64,000 nucleotides of DNA from Bacillus amyloliquefaciens DSM 7 = ATCC 23350 (GTDB lineage: Bacteria > Bacillota > Bacilli > Bacillales > Bacillaceae). Every line of letters begins with the position of its first letter. Position 1 is the stretch's first letter. The notes beneath the pieces were generated by a model. The model had not been told where the DNA came from and did no database searches. It saw nothing but the letters and a program-made list of their open reading frames with translations. The stretch lies in NCBI RefSeq assembly GCF_000196735.1, contig NC_014551.1, positions 3,343,001 through 3,407,000 of the forward strand, read 5' to 3'. The translations under genes and the position numbers were made by a program. This document shows positions 56,029 to 64,000 of this stretch, piece by piece.

Positions 56029-57219
56029 GTGGCTGAAAGCTTGTTAATCAGCGGTGCGGACATCGTAACAGAAGATGAAATCATCCAAAACGGATTTCTC
56101 GGCATAAAAGACGGCATCATTTCTTACGCGGGTAAAACAAGACCGCAAGAAACGTATGAGAAGGAATGGAAGGCGCCCGAGGGCACGTATGCGCTTCCCG
56201 GAATGATTGATATCCATATTCACGGCGGATACGGCGCGGATACGATGGATGCCGATTTCGCGGCGCTTGATACAATGGCCGCCCGGCTGCCCGAAGAAGG
56301 AACAACCTCTTTTTTAGCGACAACAATTACACAGCAGCACGAAAATATTGAAAAAGCGCTCGAAAACGCCAAAGAATGGACGGCATCTTCACCTCAGGCG
56401 CATAAAGGCGCTGAGTTGATCGGGATTCATTTAGAAGGGCCTTTCGTCTCTCCGGAAAAGGCGGGAGCACAGCCGAAACAATGGATTACCCCGGCCGATA
56501 CCGGGCTCTTTCAGAAATGGGAACATCTTTCTGGAGGGCTGATCAAAATTGTGACGCTTGCGCCGGAAGAAGATCCTGATTTCAGCCTGATCCGTTATTT
56601 AAAAGACCGGAACATCATCCCCTCAATGGGACATACAAACGCGGGAGCCGATCTTTTAGAAAAAGCGGCGGATGCCGGAGCGCTGCATATGACGCATCTC
56701 TTCAACGCCATGAGCTGCTTTCATCACCGTGAGCCGGGGGGCATCGGTACGGCTCTCGCCTGCGGCCGCATCACGGCGGAGCTGATCACTGACGGTATTC
56801 ATTCCCATCCTTTAGCCGTAAAGCTTGCCTTTTTGGCGAAAGGAAGCCAAAACCTGGTGATGATTACAGACTCCATGCGGGCAAAAGGGCTGAAGGACGG
56901 AGAATACGAATTCGGCGGACAAAAAGTCACCGTTCGCGGGAACACGGCGCTTCTTCCTGACGGGACGCTGGCCGGTTCCATTTTAAAAATGAATGAAGGC
57001 GCAGCGCTCATGCGCAGGTTTACAAACTGTTCATGGCTGGATATAGCAAATATGACGTCGGCAAATGCAGCCCGCCGCCTCGGCATATTTGACCGCAAAG
57101 GAAGCATTGCGGAAGGAAAAGACGCCGACGTTATACTGACGGACGGACAGTGCGGCGTGCTGGCATCCATTTGCCGCGGAAACACCGCATATATTTCAAA
57201 GGAGGCTGATTGGTCATGA
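56029..57219 (+). CDS. nagA: NagA, N-acetylglucosamine-6-phosphate deacetylase
   Basis: A 396-residue amidohydrolase. Metal-binding sequences include MIDIHIHGGYGADTMD, IHLEGPF, MGHTNAG and the HLFNAMSCFHHREPG loop; Asp in ITDSMRAKG is catalytic. It makes glucosamine-6-phosphate and acetate. Start codon is GTG with GAAAGGCG upstream. First gene of nagA-nagB-nagR, controlled by the NagR operator ahead of it. Confidence 0.95.
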   Translation: MAESLLISGADIVTEDEIIQNGFLGIKDGIISYAGKTRPQETYEKEWKAPEGTYALPGMIDIHIHGGYGADTMDADFAALDTMAARLPEEGTTSFLATTITQQHENIEKALENAKEWTASSPQAHKGAELIGIHLEGPFVSPEKAGAQPKQWITPADTGLFQKWEHLSGGLIKIVTLAPEEDPDFSLIRYLKDRNIIPSMGHTNAGADLLEKAADAGALHMTHLFNAMSCFHHREPGGIGTALACGRITAELITDGIHSHPLAVKLAFLAKGSQNLVMITDSMRAKGLKDGEYEFGGQKVTVRGNTALLPDGTLAGSILKMNEGAALMRRFTNCSWLDIANMTSANAARRLGIFDRKGSIAEGKDADVILTDGQCGVLASICRGNTAYISKEADWS

Positions 57220-57941
57220 ACATCATCACATGCAGACATTATGAAGAATTAAGTGAAAAAGCCGCAGCGATTATCGCTGAAACAGTCAAACAAAAGCCGG
57301 ATGCCGTCCTGGGCCTTGCGACGGGAGGCACCCCCGAAGGCGTATACAAAGAACTTGTGCGGAGGCACCGCTCCGAAGGTTTGTCATTCCGGGATATCAC
57401 GACGATCAATCTTGATGAATACGCCGGACTTTCTCCCGAGGACAAAAACAGCTATCATTATTATATGAATACACATTTTTTTGCACATATCGACAGCCGA
57501 AAGGACCGCCACTTTCTCCCTGACGGACGGGCAGACGATCTTGATGCTGAATGCGAACGCTATGACCGATTAATTCAAACACTCGGCGGAGCGGATATTC
57601 AGCTTTTAGGCATCGGACACAACGGCCATATCGGCTTTAATGAGCCCGGGACGCCATTTGAATCCAGAACCCATGTCGTTGAGCTGAATGAAGAGACAAG
57701 ACAGGCGAATGCGCGGTACTTTCCGTCAATCGATCAAGTCCCTGAAAAAGCTGTGACAATGGGGATCGGGACTATCTTGTCCGGCAAACGCATTTTGATC
57801 ATGGCATCCGGAAAAAGCAAGGCCCAAGCGGTGAAACAGCTTCTGGACGGACGCGTCAGTGAAGCATTCCCCGCCTCTGCCCTGCACGCACACCCGGATG
57901 TGACGGTCTTGATTGATGAAGAGGCTGCGGGCGGCGATTGA
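57216..57941 (+). CDS. nagB: NagB, glucosamine-6-phosphate deaminase
   Basis: A 241-residue isomerase/deaminase giving fructose-6-phosphate and ammonia. LGLATGGTPEGVY binds phosphate; GIGHNGHIGFNEPG contains the catalytic His and Glu. ATG 57216 overlaps the nagA stop by 4 bases and has AAAGGAGG upstream. Confidence 0.96.
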   Translation: MNIITCRHYEELSEKAAAIIAETVKQKPDAVLGLATGGTPEGVYKELVRRHRSEGLSFRDITTINLDEYAGLSPEDKNSYHYYMNTHFFAHIDSRKDRHFLPDGRADDLDAECERYDRLIQTLGGADIQLLGIGHNGHIGFNEPGTPFESRTHVVELNEETRQANARYFPSIDQVPEKAVTMGIGTILSGKRILIMASGKSKAQAVKQLLDGRVSEAFPASALHAHPDVTVLIDEEAAGGD

Positions 57942-57954
57942 AAGGATTTGACCT

Positions 57955-58686
57955 ATGCAGATTGATAAACAATCTCCGGTTCCGATTTATTTTCAGATTA
58001 TGGAACAGTTGAAAACACAAATCAAAAACGGCGAGCTGAAAGCGGATGCGCTGCTTCCGTCGGAGCGGGAATACGCTGAACAATTCGGCATCAGCCGAAT
58101 GACGGTGCGCCAGGCGCTTTCCAATTTGGTGAATGAAGGATTTTTATACAGGCAGAAAGGCCGGGGAACGTTCGTCAGCAAACTGAAGATGGAACAGCCG
58201 CTCCAAGGGCTGACAAGCTTTACGGAAGATATGAGGAGCCGAGGCATGAAGCCGGGGAGCAGACTTGCCGAATACCAGCTGATTCAGGCGACTGAAGAAT
58301 TGTCTTCTATTTTAGGATGCGGCCATCAGGCAACGCTTCATAAAATCATCCGCGTCCGGCTGGCGAATGATATCCCGATGGCGATTGAAGCCTCGTACAT
58401 CCCGTTTGACAAGGCAGGAAAACTGGACGCCTCCCATTTTCAGTCATCCATGTATGAGCATATCGAAGCGTACAATCAGATGCCGATCTCACGCGCCAAA
58501 CAAGAGCTTGAACCGGGTGCCGCTTCCGAAGAAGAAGCGGAACTGCTCGGCATCCAGCCCGGCGCGCCCGTCCTCTATATAAAGCGGACCACTTATCTGC
58601 AGGACGGCACTGCCTTTGAGCACGTCAAATCCGCATACAGAGGCGACCGCTACACATTCGTGCATTATATGGACAGGGTGAAATGA
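57955..58686 (+). CDS. nagR: NagR (YvoA), GntR/HutC repressor of GlcNAc genes
   Basis: A 243-residue repressor. The N-terminal winged helix (LPSEREYAEQFGISRMTVRQ) is followed by a UTRA effector domain that in B. subtilis binds glucosamine-6-P or GlcNAc-6-P. It closes the nag operon, so it represses its own synthesis through the operator upstream of nagA. It ends in a strong terminator. Confidence 0.94.
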   Translation: MQIDKQSPVPIYFQIMEQLKTQIKNGELKADALLPSEREYAEQFGISRMTVRQALSNLVNEGFLYRQKGRGTFVSKLKMEQPLQGLTSFTEDMRSRGMKPGSRLAEYQLIQATEELSSILGCGHQATLHKIIRVRLANDIPMAIEASYIPFDKAGKLDASHFQSSMYEHIEAYNQMPISRAKQELEPGAASEEEAELLGIQPGAPVLYIKRTTYLQDGTAFEHVKSAYRGDRYTFVHYMDRVK

Positions 58687-58722
58687 AACATCTCCAACCG
58701 TTTCGGGTTGGAGATGTTTTTT
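58685..58722 (+). terminator. nag operon terminator
   Basis: ACATCTCCAACC, loop, GGTTGGAGATGT followed by seven T residues. Confidence 0.92.
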
Positions 58723-58802
58723 TGATCTGCCATTTTCAAATCAATTCTCTATGACTCTGTCAAAACGGAGAGGCTGGGGTTCTGGTATCTATTTTTATAA
58801 AG

Positions 58803-58830
58803 AAAAGGGTAACAAAATGCTACCCTCTGT
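58803..58830 (-). terminator. terminator overlapping the TetR stop codon
   Basis: On the minus strand AGGGTA, 9-base loop, TACCCTTTTCTTT. The stop TAG at 58820-58822 lies inside the stem. Confidence 0.65.
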
Positions 58831-59395
58831 TTCGGACAAGATATGGAACCTGCTTTGAAATCAGCAGCAGCGGTTCTTTGTTTTTGTGAGCCAGTGAAAA
58901 CATAATCCCGCCTTCAATCATCGAGTTGATTGTCATTCCAAGCTTCTCCGCTTCCTCTTGCTCAAATCCGTGCTGAAGAAATTTTTCCGCGAACACATCC
59001 GTCCACTGTTTAAACACCTCAACACATGTGCATCTTAACGTTTCATTTATCAGAGCTGTCTCACCCGCTAACAAACCAACCGGCACTCCCTCAATATTCT
59101 GCGGATCATTAAACTGTTCAGCCGTTACATGAATAAAGTGCTGAATGGCTTCGACAGGATCCGCGAATTGAGTCATACTATTCTGTATTTGCTTTTCAAC
59201 GCACCTTCCCGTATGTTTGATCGCTGCAATGGCGAGTTCTTCTTTTCCGTTCGGAAAGTGATGATATACAGACCCTCTGGGCGCTCCGCTCTCTTTTATG
59301 ATTTGATTCAAACCTGTCGCATGGTATCCCTGAATTTGAAAAAGGTATGCAGAGGCTTGAATAATTCTTTCTTTTGTCCCGGTTTTGCTGTTCAT
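58820..59395 (-). CDS. TetR/AcrR-family regulator, LmrA/YxaF-like
   Basis: A 191-residue repressor. The HTH is RIIQASAYLFQIQGYHATGL followed by NQIIKESGAPRGSVYHHFPNGKEEL in two pieces, closely like the LmrA/QdoR (YxaF) subfamily, which controls efflux pumps and quercetin dioxygenase. The C-terminal ligand domain is all helical. No efflux or oxygenase gene is next to it, so it may act on a distant target or only on itself through the dyad upstream. Confidence 0.85.
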   Translation of the reverse strand: MNSKTGTKERIIQASAYLFQIQGYHATGLNQIIKESGAPRGSVYHHFPNGKEELAIAAIKHTGRCVEKQIQNSMTQFADPVEAIQHFIHVTAEQFNDPQNIEGVPVGLLAGETALINETLRCTCVEVFKQWTDVFAEKFLQHGFEQEEAEKLGMTINSMIEGGIMFSLAHKNKEPLLLISKQVPYLVRNRG

Positions 59396-59418
59396 TATGT
59401 TTCCTCCTGCATATTAAG

Positions 59419-59434
59419 AAAACCAATCGGTTTT
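59419..59434. promoter_or_regulatory. dyad upstream of the TetR gene
   Basis: AAAACCAATCGGTTTT is a perfect 6+6 palindrome about 25 bases ahead of the start codon, a candidate autoregulatory operator. Confidence 0.5.
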
Positions 59435-59504
59435 AAGTATAGAAAAGGGACATAAAAAAGTCAAAAACACTTATCACCGTTGTGCGCCGCCATTCGCGTT
59501 ACAG

Positions 59505-59555
59505 AAAAAATCCTGCTGACCGTCAGATTTTGTTCTGAGCAATCAGCAGGCGGTA
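59505..59555 (-). terminator. yvnB terminator
   Basis: CCTGCTGATTG and CGGTCAGCAGG arms followed by ATTTTTTC on the minus strand. Confidence 0.75.
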
Positions 59556-59561
59556 TTCGCA

Positions 59562-62500
59562 TTATGGGCTGGAAGCATGCTTAAAATCAAATTGATCCGG
59601 AGCCGGGTGATACGGCGTTTTTCCCGTTTTGAACATCCAGATCGGCGATATTGTTTTTCCGTTGTACGGATCCTTGACGACGGTGTACCAGTAATAAACG
59701 GAATCTGGCTGCAGGCCGTCCCAGACCCAATGCGCGGTTTTTCCGCTTTTCACGTGTTTTTTATGACCGAGCAGTTCATTCGTATAGACGTTGCATTCAA
59801 AATAATCGGTCGCTACCTTTTTCATTTTCGGCTGTAAATCCATTTCAGCCGAGAATTCATCTTTATCCGCGAACAGATCGGTGTCATAGTAATTGATGTC
59901 ATCCGTATACGGCGAGTAGGAGAACATGTGAACCTGATTGGCGGCCTGATCGAATTGCATAATGCGCATATAGCCTTGCCCCCCTTCAGGGCCGTCCTGA
60001 TAATCGGTCAGAATTTGATGAACGAGGCGGTCCGGTTTTCCGTCTCCGTCATCGTCAAGGGCATCGGTTTTTTTCATGGCATTATGGTAATGGCCGCTTA
60101 ATACCATCGCCACATTGCGATTCGGCTTGACGACTTTTTGATAGATCGTCTCCCCGATCGGGCTTCGGTTTCCGCTTACAAGCAAATACTCATGAAAGCA
60201 TAATATGGCGGTTCGGTCCGGATACCGCTTTAGCACTTGATTGATCCAGTCAATCTCTTGATCCGTAATGCCCCAGCCCATATAAATCATAATAAAATCG
60301 TTCCCGCTTGCCGACAGCAGATCATAATGCCCGCGGTTATTTTTGTATGACCCGCCATAATGCATTTTCTTTTCAAAACGGCGGCTCCCGAAGAAATCCC
60401 CGAAGGTTCGGTATGTGCCGTCTTTATGGCCGACGTCATGATTTCCGGCAAGCACTCCGTACGGAATCCCCGCCTTGTCGAGTGTCCGCATGGAGTGATC
60501 GGCGTTTTTCCACTGTTTCATAACCATCGAATCATCGACAATATCACCGGTATGAAAGACATATTTAATATTGTGCTTTTCCTTATTTTCTTTGATCCAC
60601 TCCGTCATTTTGTCAAAAATGTTCGGGTGACCTTGTGCGTAATACTGTGTATCCGACATCCAGACAAATGAGTAATTGCCTTTCGCCGGTATTTGATCCT
60701 GCACGATGACATTCATTTTTGAGTTCTTCACCGCATCGGCTGCGGACACGGCGGCTTTTAACGTAAACGGCTTTTTATTTTTGGCAAGGACGCTGTCCGC
60801 CTCCTGCCAGCGGCTTGTCCGGTAATTCCAAATATACATGGTTACCTTCCGGCCGGGCAGAGAGCTTCCTTTCCAGACCGCCTCGGCCAGATCCGTTTCG
60901 TCAATAGACGGGTCAACGGACACTTCAAACCGGTGATAAGGGAAACGCTCCATGTTTTCCGTCGAGACGGTTTTTCCGTCATTTGCCGAGATGCGGTTCA
61001 TTTCCGGCAGTGTAAACGGCATTTCATTTTCTTTCATGCCTCTCGGCGGTTCTGTCAATGAGGCGTGCTGATACACTTTCACGCTGCCCGGATTCCGCGC
61101 GGTATAACGGAAGCCCCGGTAAAATGATAAATTCATTTCATCCTTCGTCGGATCTTTTACCCGGACGGACAGCTTCGCTTTATGGGCGCCGGTTTTTTGG
61201 CCGGTAAACTCCGGCTGATTCGGCTCCTCCCGTTTGATGTGGAAGGTGCGGACGGATGTTGTTTCATTTCCCGCAAGGTCTGCCGCAGTGATGGTAAGGG
61301 TGTGCTTTCCGGGCTTAAGATCGGCTGATGACGTATGATGCGGGAGCGTGATGCTTTCTCCGTCCAAAAACGCTTTCACTTCTTCTACTTTGCTCCATTT
61401 ATCACGGATGTCCGCTTTCAGCTCAAAGTTACCTTTCAGTGTCGCGCCTTCTTTGATTCCCGGAACAATCTTCGGCCCCGTATTGTCCACCAGCACAGAC
61501 TGACTGAGCTGCTCTTCACCGTCGCTCACAAAAATGTGGTGATGCCCTTCAGAAAGCTTCACCGTATTCCATGGCAGAAGCCGCGACGTAAACAAATGAT
61601 CCGGCAGGCTGAATGAGAAGGTCATGCGCTGATTCGCCCGCTTGCCGTCACCGATAAACAGCTGCTCAGCCGGATCCCGCTCCCCGTTTTTGATCACCGT
61701 TCCGTCTGAAAGCACCAGGCGGGCATTTTTCACGATAAAATCATCCCGATTCTCCCCTGTGTCATACGGAGAAACCTTGGAGCCCGAACGGATGGAGACT
61801 TTCTGTGTTTTGCCCCCTTTTTGCAGCAGACGTTCCGGCAGCAGCACCGAGTACGTTCTGTAGCGGTGTGCCGGATCGTCAAAAATGTGCAGCACCTCGT
61901 TTTCCATCATGACGGTGTTTTGGAAATAAAGATTCGTTTTCCGGGCATCGAAAGCGAAGTAAACTTCTTTTTCCAGCGCAGGCCGGGTCTCCTGCAGCTT
62001 GCCGTCAATCCACAGCTTGATCTTATCAGCGCTGACGTCGGATGTCGCTTTGAGGAGATAGGTGCCGGATATCGTATCTTCGGGTTCAATGTTCATCCTG
62101 AGTCCGTGTGATTTGCTCGTCTGTTTAATGTCAATCATCTTGACGGGCGTTTTTGCTTCATTTTCTCCGTCACCGGCTGCGATGTAATACTCAAGCTGAT
62201 CCTGGCCGAGCAGTTCCGGGGAATAAAGAATGTGACGATATAACCTGTCGTTGCGGTCTTTTTCAGCCAGAATTCGTTTAAATGGTTTTTTCTCATTGGT
62301 TCTGTAATAAAACGCGGCTGTTTTGACAAGGTTTTTGTCCCGTATGTCAGCCTTTAATTCGATGCTTTCAGCGGGCCGGACCGGCTTTCTGTCTGTAAGG
62401 TCTTCAATGACCGGTTTTTCCTTGTCCGGTTTGATCACCCTTTTCTGCTGCGGAATCTGCGCCTGAAAAACGAATCCCGGTGACGGCTTATGTTCGCTCG

Positions 62501-63431
62501 TGGAAATCTTCAGCAATTCTCCCGTTCCGTTCAGCGGATATTTATAAAGCAAAGAAGTCAGCCGGCGGAACGCGTGTTTTCGATAGTGCGCTGAGGCGAT
62601 GGTTTTTCCGGTATTTGCCGACAGCACCACCGTCCTCGGCCGGTCGTTGGACATTCCGTCCGTCCCCTCGATGACGGCGAGATGTTTTCCCTCCTTCAGC
62701 TGTGTTCCGTAGTAGCGGTTGAAATCATCTATCGTCAGTTCTGATGCGGCGCGTCTCAGCCAAAACACATAAGCGCCGCCTGACGGAATGACCGTATCTT
62801 CTTTCGGCCTCCATATCATATCTGACTCCGGCCCTTCCTTCGGATAGCGGTAGCGGATGTGATAATCCTTAAAATGGATGGGTCTGTCCGTCGTGTTATA
62901 CACCTCGATAAATTCATAGGCATCCGCGCCGTCTTCATTTTTCGTATCAACGGCAAGTTCCGTAATCATCAGCTCGGGAATATGATTCAAATCGGCTTGA
63001 TAGCCGTCAAGCTTCAGCCGCTTTTTCTCCGATTCCGCCCTCTGTCTGCCATTGGTGAAAACGAGGTAATATTCCAATTCTCCATTCCAGATATCCCGTT
63101 TTGAAACCTGTGCCGTAAACAGCTGGATTGAACCTGGAGCGGGCTCCATCGGCACCATCTTAAATCCCAGCTCATTACTTTGTTTATAAAAAAGAAACGC
63201 CGAAAATGCTTGATAGTCGGCATTCTTTACATGAGCCTGTATGAACAGGTTTCTTTTCATTTCCGCCTTTACTTCTATTTGGGGAGGATTCTCCAGAAGC
63301 GGTATGTAATGAGGCGGCTGTCCGAATTCCTGCTGATTCACGGGGATTGCCGATTCTTTGCGCGCCGCATCCGCAGAAGGACTCACACAAAGCAAACCAA
63401 TCAGAAAAAAGAGCGTCATCACAAGTTTCAT
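59562..63431 (-). CDS. yvnB: YvnB, large secreted multidomain metallophosphoesterase
   Basis: A 1289-residue exported protein. Signal peptide 1-22 ends SADA; a lamin-tail-like domain follows (ELAVDTKNEDGADAYEFIEV); several Ig-like beta domains fill about 250-850. The calcineurin-like phosphoesterase at about 905-1160 has WMSDTQYY, HTGDIVDD, AGNHDVGH and LSGHYHN. A fibronectin-like C-terminus ends the protein. There is no sortase signal or membrane tail. A GGGAGG site supports the ATG. Substrate unknown; it could act on extracellular nucleotides or phosphodiesters. Confidence 0.88.
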   Translation of the reverse strand: MKLVMTLFFLIGLLCVSPSADAARKESAIPVNQQEFGQPPHYIPLLENPPQIEVKAEMKRNLFIQAHVKNADYQAFSAFLFYKQSNELGFKMVPMEPAPGSIQLFTAQVSKRDIWNGELEYYLVFTNGRQRAESEKKRLKLDGYQADLNHIPELMITELAVDTKNEDGADAYEFIEVYNTTDRPIHFKDYHIRYRYPKEGPESDMIWRPKEDTVIPSGGAYVFWLRRAASELTIDDFNRYYGTQLKEGKHLAVIEGTDGMSNDRPRTVVLSANTGKTIASAHYRKHAFRRLTSLLYKYPLNGTGELLKISTSEHKPSPGFVFQAQIPQQKRVIKPDKEKPVIEDLTDRKPVRPAESIELKADIRDKNLVKTAAFYYRTNEKKPFKRILAEKDRNDRLYRHILYSPELLGQDQLEYYIAAGDGENEAKTPVKMIDIKQTSKSHGLRMNIEPEDTISGTYLLKATSDVSADKIKLWIDGKLQETRPALEKEVYFAFDARKTNLYFQNTVMMENEVLHIFDDPAHRYRTYSVLLPERLLQKGGKTQKVSIRSGSKVSPYDTGENRDDFIVKNARLVLSDGTVIKNGERDPAEQLFIGDGKRANQRMTFSFSLPDHLFTSRLLPWNTVKLSEGHHHIFVSDGEEQLSQSVLVDNTGPKIVPGIKEGATLKGNFELKADIRDKWSKVEEVKAFLDGESITLPHHTSSADLKPGKHTLTITAADLAGNETTSVRTFHIKREEPNQPEFTGQKTGAHKAKLSVRVKDPTKDEMNLSFYRGFRYTARNPGSVKVYQHASLTEPPRGMKENEMPFTLPEMNRISANDGKTVSTENMERFPYHRFEVSVDPSIDETDLAEAVWKGSSLPGRKVTMYIWNYRTSRWQEADSVLAKNKKPFTLKAAVSAADAVKNSKMNVIVQDQIPAKGNYSFVWMSDTQYYAQGHPNIFDKMTEWIKENKEKHNIKYVFHTGDIVDDSMVMKQWKNADHSMRTLDKAGIPYGVLAGNHDVGHKDGTYRTFGDFFGSRRFEKKMHYGGSYKNNRGHYDLLSASGNDFIMIYMGWGITDQEIDWINQVLKRYPDRTAILCFHEYLLVSGNRSPIGETIYQKVVKPNRNVAMVLSGHYHNAMKKTDALDDDGDGKPDRLVHQILTDYQDGPEGGQGYMRIMQFDQAANQVHMFSYSPYTDDINYYDTDLFADKDEFSAEMDLQPKMKKVATDYFECNVYTNELLGHKKHVKSGKTAHWVWDGLQPDSVYYWYTVVKDPYNGKTISPIWMFKTGKTPYHPAPDQFDFKHASSP

Positions 63432-63488
63432 CTCATTACCTCCCTATGCATTATGTTGCGTCAGGAGGCGGCCGCTTATGTACCGCAC

Positions 63489-63525
63489 ATAAAAAAGCTG
63501 CCCCCCTTGGGGACAGCTTCTTTTT
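63489..63525. terminator. yvlD terminator
   Basis: AAAAAAGCTGCCCCC, short loop, GGGGACAGCTTCTTTTTTT; it lies at the yvlD stop and upstream of yvnB. Confidence 0.85.
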
Positions 63526-63885
63526 TTATCTTTTTCTAAGCGGCTCCAATATGCCTTTTTGAATCAGCAAGTGGAAAACGGACAGCACGACGGATGCCCA
63601 AATGGCGGTGCCGAACCCGTCAATCTGAAAGCTGTCTCCCATCAAGGCAGCGGTCATCATCAGCGTGATGGCGTTGATGACAAACAGAAAGAGGCCGAGG
63701 GTTACAACCGTGACGGGCAATGTCAATATAATGATGATCGGCTTGATCAGCACATTTAACACAGAAAGAATCACACTTGCGATGACAGCCGCGCCGATAC
63801 TGCTGATATGAACGGAATCAAAATATCCCGCAATAACGATTAATAATAAAGCATTTACTAAAATGCTGACTGCCCATTTGATCAT
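63526..63885 (-). CDS. yvlD: YvlD, phage-holin-family membrane protein
   Basis: A 119-residue protein made of four hydrophobic helices with short loops, belonging to the phage holin family 4 / YvlD group of small membrane proteins. In B. subtilis it is the last gene of the yvlABCD envelope-stress operon. The ATG directly follows the yvlC stop (TAA then ATG), with AGAAGGAGAT upstream inside yvlC. Confidence 0.88.
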   Translation of the reverse strand: MIKWAVSILVNALLLIVIAGYFDSVHISSIGAAVIASVILSVLNVLIKPIIIILTLPVTVVTLGLFLFVINAITLMMTAALMGDSFQIDGFGTAIWASVVLSVFHLLIQKGILEPLRKR

Positions 63886-64000
63886 TTATTTCAAATCTCC
63901 TTCTAAAGGTACAACAAAACACCAGATAATATATACAATCGGCACGATTCCGCTCGTGACAAGCGCTAATACAACGGTTATGATGCGCAAAAGCGATGCA
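63886..64000 (-). CDS. yvlC: YvlC, PspC-domain protein (3' end only)
   Basis: The frame is open from the window edge to TAA at 63886-63888, giving about 38 C-terminal residues (LLRIITVVLALVTSGIVPIV and YIIWCFVVPLEGDLK). This hydrophobic hairpin is the second half of a PspC domain. Its start is outside the window. It should form an operon with yvlD, under envelope-stress control. Confidence 0.8.
   Translation of the reverse strand, partial: ASLLRIITVVLALVTSGIVPIVYIIWCFVVPLEGDLK

Noticed and set aside
63559..63759. Plus-strand frame opposite yvlD
   Set aside because: It is antisense to a well-formed four-helix membrane protein and lacks a ribosome site.

Overview
The window is a 64 kb stretch of a Bacillus chromosome from the B. 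amyloliquefaciens / B. velezensis group. The 110-residue mature barnase at 32,109-32,438 reads like the textbook B. amyloliquefaciens enzyme. The gene order (eps, slrR, pnbA, padC, clpP, yvdDCBA, yvcTN-crh-whiA-yvcK-rapZ-yvcI-trxB-cwlO-yvcD-bmrA, his, yvoF-ppaX-lgt-hprK, nagAB-nagR, yvnB, yvlDC) is the B. subtilis-group backbone. Gene names rest on recognising protein sequences and order from memory; no database was searched.

Layout. 1-6.0 kb (minus strand): start of the biofilm exopolysaccharide operon epsA-F (epsF cut by the window edge), with the EAR antitermination RNA position between epsB and epsC. 6.2-13.5 kb: slrR, pnbA and a variable set of small metabolic and detoxification genes (a reductase-like protein, a flavin monooxygenase, an MBL hydrolase, a YczE-like membrane protein, paiA), then the padC phenolic-acid decarboxylase operon with two overlapping PadR-type operators. 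13.7-17.4 kb: an accessory island bounded on the right by tRNA-Arg(CCG). It has three tandem paralogous membrane-anchored small proteins (DUF1433-like), decayed gene remnants between them, and a divergent lipase with a C-terminal helical tail plus a small helical partner. I read it as a reverse-architecture type VII secretion lipase toxin with an immunity array. 17.6-21.7 kb: sucrose/fructoside utilisation genes (GH32 hydrolase, H+ symporter, LacI repressor with two operators). 22.0 kb: clpP with CtsR and SigB control. 22.6-26.2 kb: LysR / PrpF-like isomerase / MFS cluster. 27-31.8 kb: yvdD, yvdC, a carbonic anhydrase-SulP transporter pair, yvcT. 32 kb: barnase without adjacent barstar.

32.5-45.3 kb (minus strand): the conserved housekeeping block yvcN-crh-whiA-yvcK-rapZ-yvcI, trxB, cwlO, yvcD, a two-component system and the multidrug ABC exporter bmrA. 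45.5-51.9 kb: the complete histidine biosynthesis operon hisZGDBHAFI, with a dyad on its -10 box. 52-58.7 kb: yvpB, yvoF, ppaX, lgt, hprK, and the N-acetylglucosamine operon nagAB-nagR with a NagR-type operator. 58.8-64 kb: an orphan TetR regulator, the 1289-residue surface phosphoesterase yvnB, yvlD and the 3' end of yvlC.

Together these genes cover biofilm matrix synthesis, extracellular weapons (barnase, the lipase island), cell-wall turnover, carbon catabolite control (Crh and HPrK, with CofD-like YvcK and RapZ) and sugar use. Most of the window is ordinary core genome. The least explained part is the 13.7-17.4 kb island.
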